Assembly (NCBI GenBank): GCA_036823255.1
Contig: DAISGC010000084.1
Span: 1 to 17,076, forward strand
Reading direction: 5' to 3'
Source: UBA4658 sp002405485
GTDB taxonomy: Bacteria > Planctomycetota > Phycisphaerae > Phycisphaerales > UBA1924
Length of the DNA: 17,076 nucleotides
Shown: in pieces, positions 14,413 to 17,076 of the stretch
Numbering within the stretch: the first letter of the stretch is position 1
Layout: each line of letters starts with the position of its first letter
The notes under the pieces: model-generated
What the model was told of the DNA's origin: nothing
The model's database searches: none
Seen by the model: the letters and a program-made list of their open reading frames with translations, nothing else
Position numbers and translations under genes: made by a program

Positions 14413-14459
14413 CCCCCCAGTCGTACACCCCAGTCGTCTCACTCGCCGGCTTGCCAGCT

Positions 14460-14963
14460 TCACACCCGGCCCGCGACATGCAGCACAACGAGCGTCAGCA
14501 GGGATCCCATGACGCTCGCGCACACGAGCAGCACCCACAACGGGGTCTTGCGCGAGCGAGCCCTGAGCACGTCGGGCATCACCCGCCCGCCGCCCACAAG
14601 CTCCAGTCGTGCGACCACATCCGGCGCCAGCGGATCATCTCCCTGCCGTGCACCGTCCTGCACCACCGCAATCACCAGACTCGTGTCAAACGGCCGAAGC
14701 CCCAGTCGTGCCCCGAGCCCGAGCAGCCGCTCCCGGGCCTCTGGTGCCAGCACGGCGGCCCGGCCTCCATCCAGCGCACGCTTCACCTGCACCGCCAGCA
14801 CCCACCGCGGATCCAGCGCCGACAAAGTCACCGAACGCCGGTTCTCGCGGGCGACCCTCTCGGCTGCTCCTGTGCGCTCCGGAACGATTCCCCCCGACGC
14901 TCCGTCAACAAGACGCAGCGCCGGGCTGTCGGCCGGTCCGGGTTGTGAACTCGTGATCCGCAT
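14460..14963 (-). CDS. Unknown protein with a C-terminal membrane anchor
   Basis: I do not recognise a named family. The 167-residue protein has a polar N-terminal third, a central conserved-looking part (LDPRWVLAVQVKRALDGGRAAVLAPEARERLL split over about 57-85, then LGLRPFDTSLVIAVVQDGAR) of mixed alpha/beta character, and one strong hydrophobic helix near the C-terminus (KTPLWVLLVCASVMGSLLTL, about 140-160) with only a few residues beyond. This suggests a cytoplasmic domain tethered to the inner membrane by its tail. I have an impression of similar uncharacterised planctomycete proteins, which is weak evidence. ATG 14963 is preferred to 14990 because AGGGG (14970-14974) sits six bases upstream. 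It is first in the minus-strand run and faces a divergent gene across about 150 bases. Confidence 0.6.
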   Translation of the reverse strand: MRITSSQPGPADSPALRLVDGASGGIVPERTGAAERVARENRRSVTLSALDPRWVLAVQVKRALDGGRAAVLAPEARERLLGLGARLGLRPFDTSLVIAVVQDGARQGDDPLAPDVVARLELVGGGRVMPDVLRARSRKTPLWVLLVCASVMGSLLTLVVLHVAGRV

Positions 14964-15032
14964 ACATCGCCCCTGGCGAACACCCATCATGCCCGCCGCA
15001 CGATCCGATGCCCACGACCCGACCGATCTTCC

Positions 15033-15055
15033 CCAGGTCTTTCAGATGAACCTGG
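15033..15055. promoter_or_regulatory. Inverted repeat in a divergent intergenic region
   Basis: Perfect arms CCAGGT and ACCTGG are separated by 11 bases, with AAAAA following on the plus strand. It lies between the divergent genes at 14963 and 15117, a place where an operator would be expected. The A-run is on the wrong side for a plus-strand terminator. Six-base arms could occur by chance. Confidence 0.25.
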
Positions 15056-15116
15056 AAAAACTCTGCCGCGTAGACCGCCACGCTCGATACGATTTGGGTT
15101 CCATTCGCACACCCAC

Positions 15117-15710
15117 ATGTCCGAAAACCCTCCTCCGACACCCCCAGCCCAAGACATCACCCAGATTCGGGTGGTTTCGTCGATGAGTGCGATCGAGATC
15201 GTTTCAACGCTCGAAGCGGCCGCTCGGCGTGGCAAGATGGCGGGATTTCAACGACTCCCCGGGCCGACACCTACTCAGGGGGATGTCTTCGCAGTGTCCG
15301 ACTTTGGAACGCCCTTCGAGTCTGTTCTCCTCGCCAGGGCGCAACCCAGCATCCAGCGTGCGACAGGGTGTGAACTGTCGTTTGGCATCCGCCTGCGTTC
15401 GAAGCTCATCTGGGTGTTTGCCGTTGTGCTGATCGCCACCGTTTGGCCGGGTGTCTGGCTCACGGATTCGATGCTCAAGACGTACTTCTCCGGATACGAC
15501 TTTGCGACCTGGAAGTGGTATCTGCCGCTCACGGCACCGTTTGTGCCACTGGCGCTGTGGACGGCCATCAAACGCTCGCGGGCCAGCGCCCAGGTCGAGG
15601 CCATGCAGATCATCGAACGCATCCGACAGTTCGTAGGCGCTCCGGACTCGGGAGCGCCCCAGTCGACCGGGAGAACTGGGGTGTCCGGGGGAATGACGAA
15701 GACCGATTGA
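15117..15710 (+). CDS. Unknown small membrane protein with two helices
   Basis: The 197-residue protein has no domain I recognise. A Pro-rich start (about 1-14) leads into a soluble N-terminal half (about 15-90), then two hydrophobic segments at about 96-117 (LIWVFAVVLIATVWPGVWL) and 134-149 (WYLPLTAPFVPLALW). The short polar C-terminus contains a helix (SRASAQVEAMQIIERIRQF) and ends in a Gly/Ser/Thr-rich tail. It is probably an inner-membrane protein with both soluble ends in the cytoplasm. ATG 15117 has no visible ribosome site; ATG 15183 (MSAIEIVS) has GGTGG nine bases upstream and may be the true start. The binding-protein gene downstream on the same strand starts about 105 bases later, so they could share a transcript. 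Confidence 0.6.
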   Translation: MSENPPPTPPAQDITQIRVVSSMSAIEIVSTLEAAARRGKMAGFQRLPGPTPTQGDVFAVSDFGTPFESVLLARAQPSIQRATGCELSFGIRLRSKLIWVFAVVLIATVWPGVWLTDSMLKTYFSGYDFATWKWYLPLTAPFVPLALWTAIKRSRASAQVEAMQIIERIRQFVGAPDSGAPQSTGRTGVSGGMTKTD

Positions 15711-15815
15711 TCACGGGTGGCGGGTCCTGGCCCTCGTGCGGACGGCTCCGCCAGCGTCGCGTACCTCTTGACCAGCTCTTTGCTATCCTGCACAAAAGCA
15801 CGGAGATCGCTCATC

Positions 15816-16982
15816 ATGATGACGTTCGTCAAGGCCTTGGCCGGTTCCATCGCGATGCTTGCCGTCGCGTCCACCCTCAGCGCTCAGCCCGCCTCGGAAA
15901 GCCGCGCCGAGAAGAAGACCATTCTGATCGGTCACTACGGCTCGCTCACGGGCTCGGAAGCGACATTCGGCAAGAGCACATCCAACGGACTTCGACTGGC
16001 GATCAAGGAGTTCAATGCGTCCGGCGGGCTCAAGGGCCAGCACATTGAGCTGAAGGAATACGACACTCGGGGCGACGCCGGCGAGGCCAAGCTCGCGGTG
16101 GAGCGGCTGGTCAAGAGCGACAACGTCGTCGCCGTGATCGGTGAGGTCGCCAGCAAGCTTTCGCTCGCCGGGGCTCCGGTCTGCCAGGAGGCCGGCGTTC
16201 CGATGATCTCCCCGAGTTCCACGAACCCCCGCGTGACCGAAGTGGGGGACTACATCTTCCGCGTGTGCTTCATCGATCCGTTCCAGGGCTTTGCCGGGGC
16301 CAAGTTCGCCCGGGAGAATCTCAAGGCCAAGTCCGCGGCGTTGCTCGTCGATCAGGCCCAGGCCTATGCCGTCGGGCTCGCTGAGGAGTTCGAAAAGAAC
16401 TTCACCAAGCTCGGCGGCCGCATCGGCACGCGGCAGACCTACACCGGCGGCGCATCGGACTTCACCGCGCAGCTCACAAGCATCCGCTCGGCCAAGGTCG
16501 ATGTCATCTACATCCCCGGCTACTACACCGATGTCGGGAACATCGCCCTGCAGGCCCGCAAGCTCGGCATCACCCAGCCGCTCCTAGGTGGCGATGGGTG
16601 GGACAGCGCGGAACTGGCCAAGATCGCCAAGGACGCCATCGAGGGCTGCTATTACACCAACCACTACGCCCCCGATCAGCCCGACGCCCGCGTTCAGGAG
16701 TTCATCAAGTCCTACAAGGCCGAGTTCGGCGGTGCGACCCCCGACGGGCTCGCGGCCCTCGGATATGACGCCGGTCGACTGCTCTTTGACGCCATGAAGC
16801 GAGCCGGAAGCACCGAGGGCAAGGCCCTGCGGGCCGCGATCGCCGAGACCAAGGACTTCCCGGGTGTCACCGGCGACATCACGATCAATGCCAAGCGCGA
16901 CGCCACCAAGAGCGCGGTGGTCGTCGAAATGGCCGGTGATCCCCCGGCGCCAAAGTACGTGACAACCATCAAGCCCGACTGA
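15816..16982 (+). CDS. Branched-chain amino acid-type ABC transporter substrate-binding protein
   Basis: Periplasmic binding protein of the LivJ/LivK (Peripla_BP_6) family, which captures amino acids, amides or related small molecules for a Liv-type ABC importer. From ATG 15816 it has 388 residues: a signal peptide (1-23, VKALAGSIAMLAVASTLSA, likely cleaved after Ala23), then the first lobe beginning ILIGHYGSLTGSEATFGKSTSNG, GDAGEAKLAVERLV, the ligand-pocket segment VIGEVASKLSLAGAPVCQEAGVPMISPSSTNP, and second-lobe strands such as VDVIYIPGYYTD and LLGGDGWDS. No lipobox is seen. GGAG at 15802-15805 supports 15816 over a GTG at 15717 that would disrupt the signal peptide. Permease and ATPase genes are not visible and may lie beyond the window edge. 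Confidence 0.92.
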   Translation: MMTFVKALAGSIAMLAVASTLSAQPASESRAEKKTILIGHYGSLTGSEATFGKSTSNGLRLAIKEFNASGGLKGQHIELKEYDTRGDAGEAKLAVERLVKSDNVVAVIGEVASKLSLAGAPVCQEAGVPMISPSSTNPRVTEVGDYIFRVCFIDPFQGFAGAKFARENLKAKSAALLVDQAQAYAVGLAEEFEKNFTKLGGRIGTRQTYTGGASDFTAQLTSIRSAKVDVIYIPGYYTDVGNIALQARKLGITQPLLGGDGWDSAELAKIAKDAIEGCYYTNHYAPDQPDARVQEFIKSYKAEFGGATPDGLAALGYDAGRLLFDAMKRAGSTEGKALRAAIAETKDFPGVTGDITINAKRDATKSAVVVEMAGDPPAPKYVTTIKPD

Positions 16983-17005
16983 GAGCCACAAACCTCCTGT
17001 GACGA

Positions 17006-17076
17006 CCTCGGGCGAGTTTCGAGGGGGAGGGTGACGGTGGCCGGGGGGGTGGGGGTGTGGTGGGGCCGGGGGGGGG
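17006..17076 (+). repeat. G-rich tail downstream of the binding-protein gene
   Basis: After a weak inverted repeat CCTCG/CGAGG (17006-17010 and 17020-17024, nine-base loop), the plus strand becomes almost entirely G and T with many runs of three to eight G up to the end. The G-runs are on the coding strand of the gene just upstream. They could form quadruplexes in the 3' untranslated RNA. Because the window stops inside the G-run, an assembly break at a hard-to-sequence tract is also plausible. Confidence 0.55.

Noticed and set aside
15033..15060. Hairpin followed by an A-run as a terminator
   Set aside because: An intrinsic terminator needs U-residues after the stem. Here the A-run follows on the plus strand, and on the minus strand the T-run comes before the stem. 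Kept only as a weak operator candidate.
14314..15186. Plus-strand frame spanning the bcp upstream region and the unknown minus-strand gene
   Set aside because: Ser/Arg/Thr-rich low-complexity product crossing an intergenic region and running antisense to a better supported frame.

Overview
This is a GC-rich window of densely packed, mostly housekeeping genes with short intergenic gaps. The gene repertoire suggests a planctomycete, probably of the Phycisphaerae. Pointers are an arginase-family HutG paired with HutI, a uridine-kinase-like protein with a GKG-type P-loop, a short PhoD-like phosphoesterase, a small membrane protein with a double CxxC, and a dispersed-looking CAGGCG..CGCCTG repeat. 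This placement rests on remembered family resemblance and composition, not on a marker gene. I saw no rRNA, tRNA, CRISPR array, transposase, integrase, phage gene or toxin-antitoxin pair, and no gene-free stretch longer than 300 bases.

Layout. A uridine/phosphoribulokinase-like kinase (76-756, +) converges on a two-gene polysaccharide ABC exporter. The exporter comprises a Wzm-like permease (2128-3000, -) and a Wzt-like ATPase with a C-terminal glycan-recognition region (780-2138, -), overlapping by 11 bases. An 18-base perfect palindrome fills most of the 23-base gap between the convergent stop codons. A small two-helix membrane protein with a zinc ribbon (3194-3598, +) and a secreted PhoD-like metallophosphoesterase (3758-4852, +) follow.

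A long run of minus-strand genes extends from about 14963 down to 4896. In transcription order these are: an unknown protein with a C-terminal membrane anchor; a Bcp-type peroxiredoxin with an unusual basic tail; panB (pantothenate synthesis) with a Gly/Ser/Pro repeat leader; a DegP/HtrA-like periplasmic protease; proS; a HAMP sensor histidine kinase with no response regulator beside it; and hutG and hutI. The last two overlap by four bases and carry out the last two steps of one histidine-degradation route: imidazolonepropionate to formiminoglutamate, then to glutamate plus formamide.

At the right end, on the plus strand, are a small two-helix membrane protein (15117-15710) and a periplasmic branched-chain-amino-acid-type binding protein (15816-16982). 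The window ends in an extremely G-rich stretch.

I found no convincing new multi-gene system. The points most worth a second look are local. They are G-run tracts on the coding strand just after htrA and after the binding-protein gene, a hairpin touching the bcp Shine-Dalgarno sequence, a 12-base in-frame tandem repeat at the panB N-terminus, a paired palindromic repeat upstream of htrA, and an Asn at an expected metal-ligand position in HutI. Two proteins also have unusual extra segments: the peroxiredoxin tail and an insert in the histidine kinase dimerisation hairpin.
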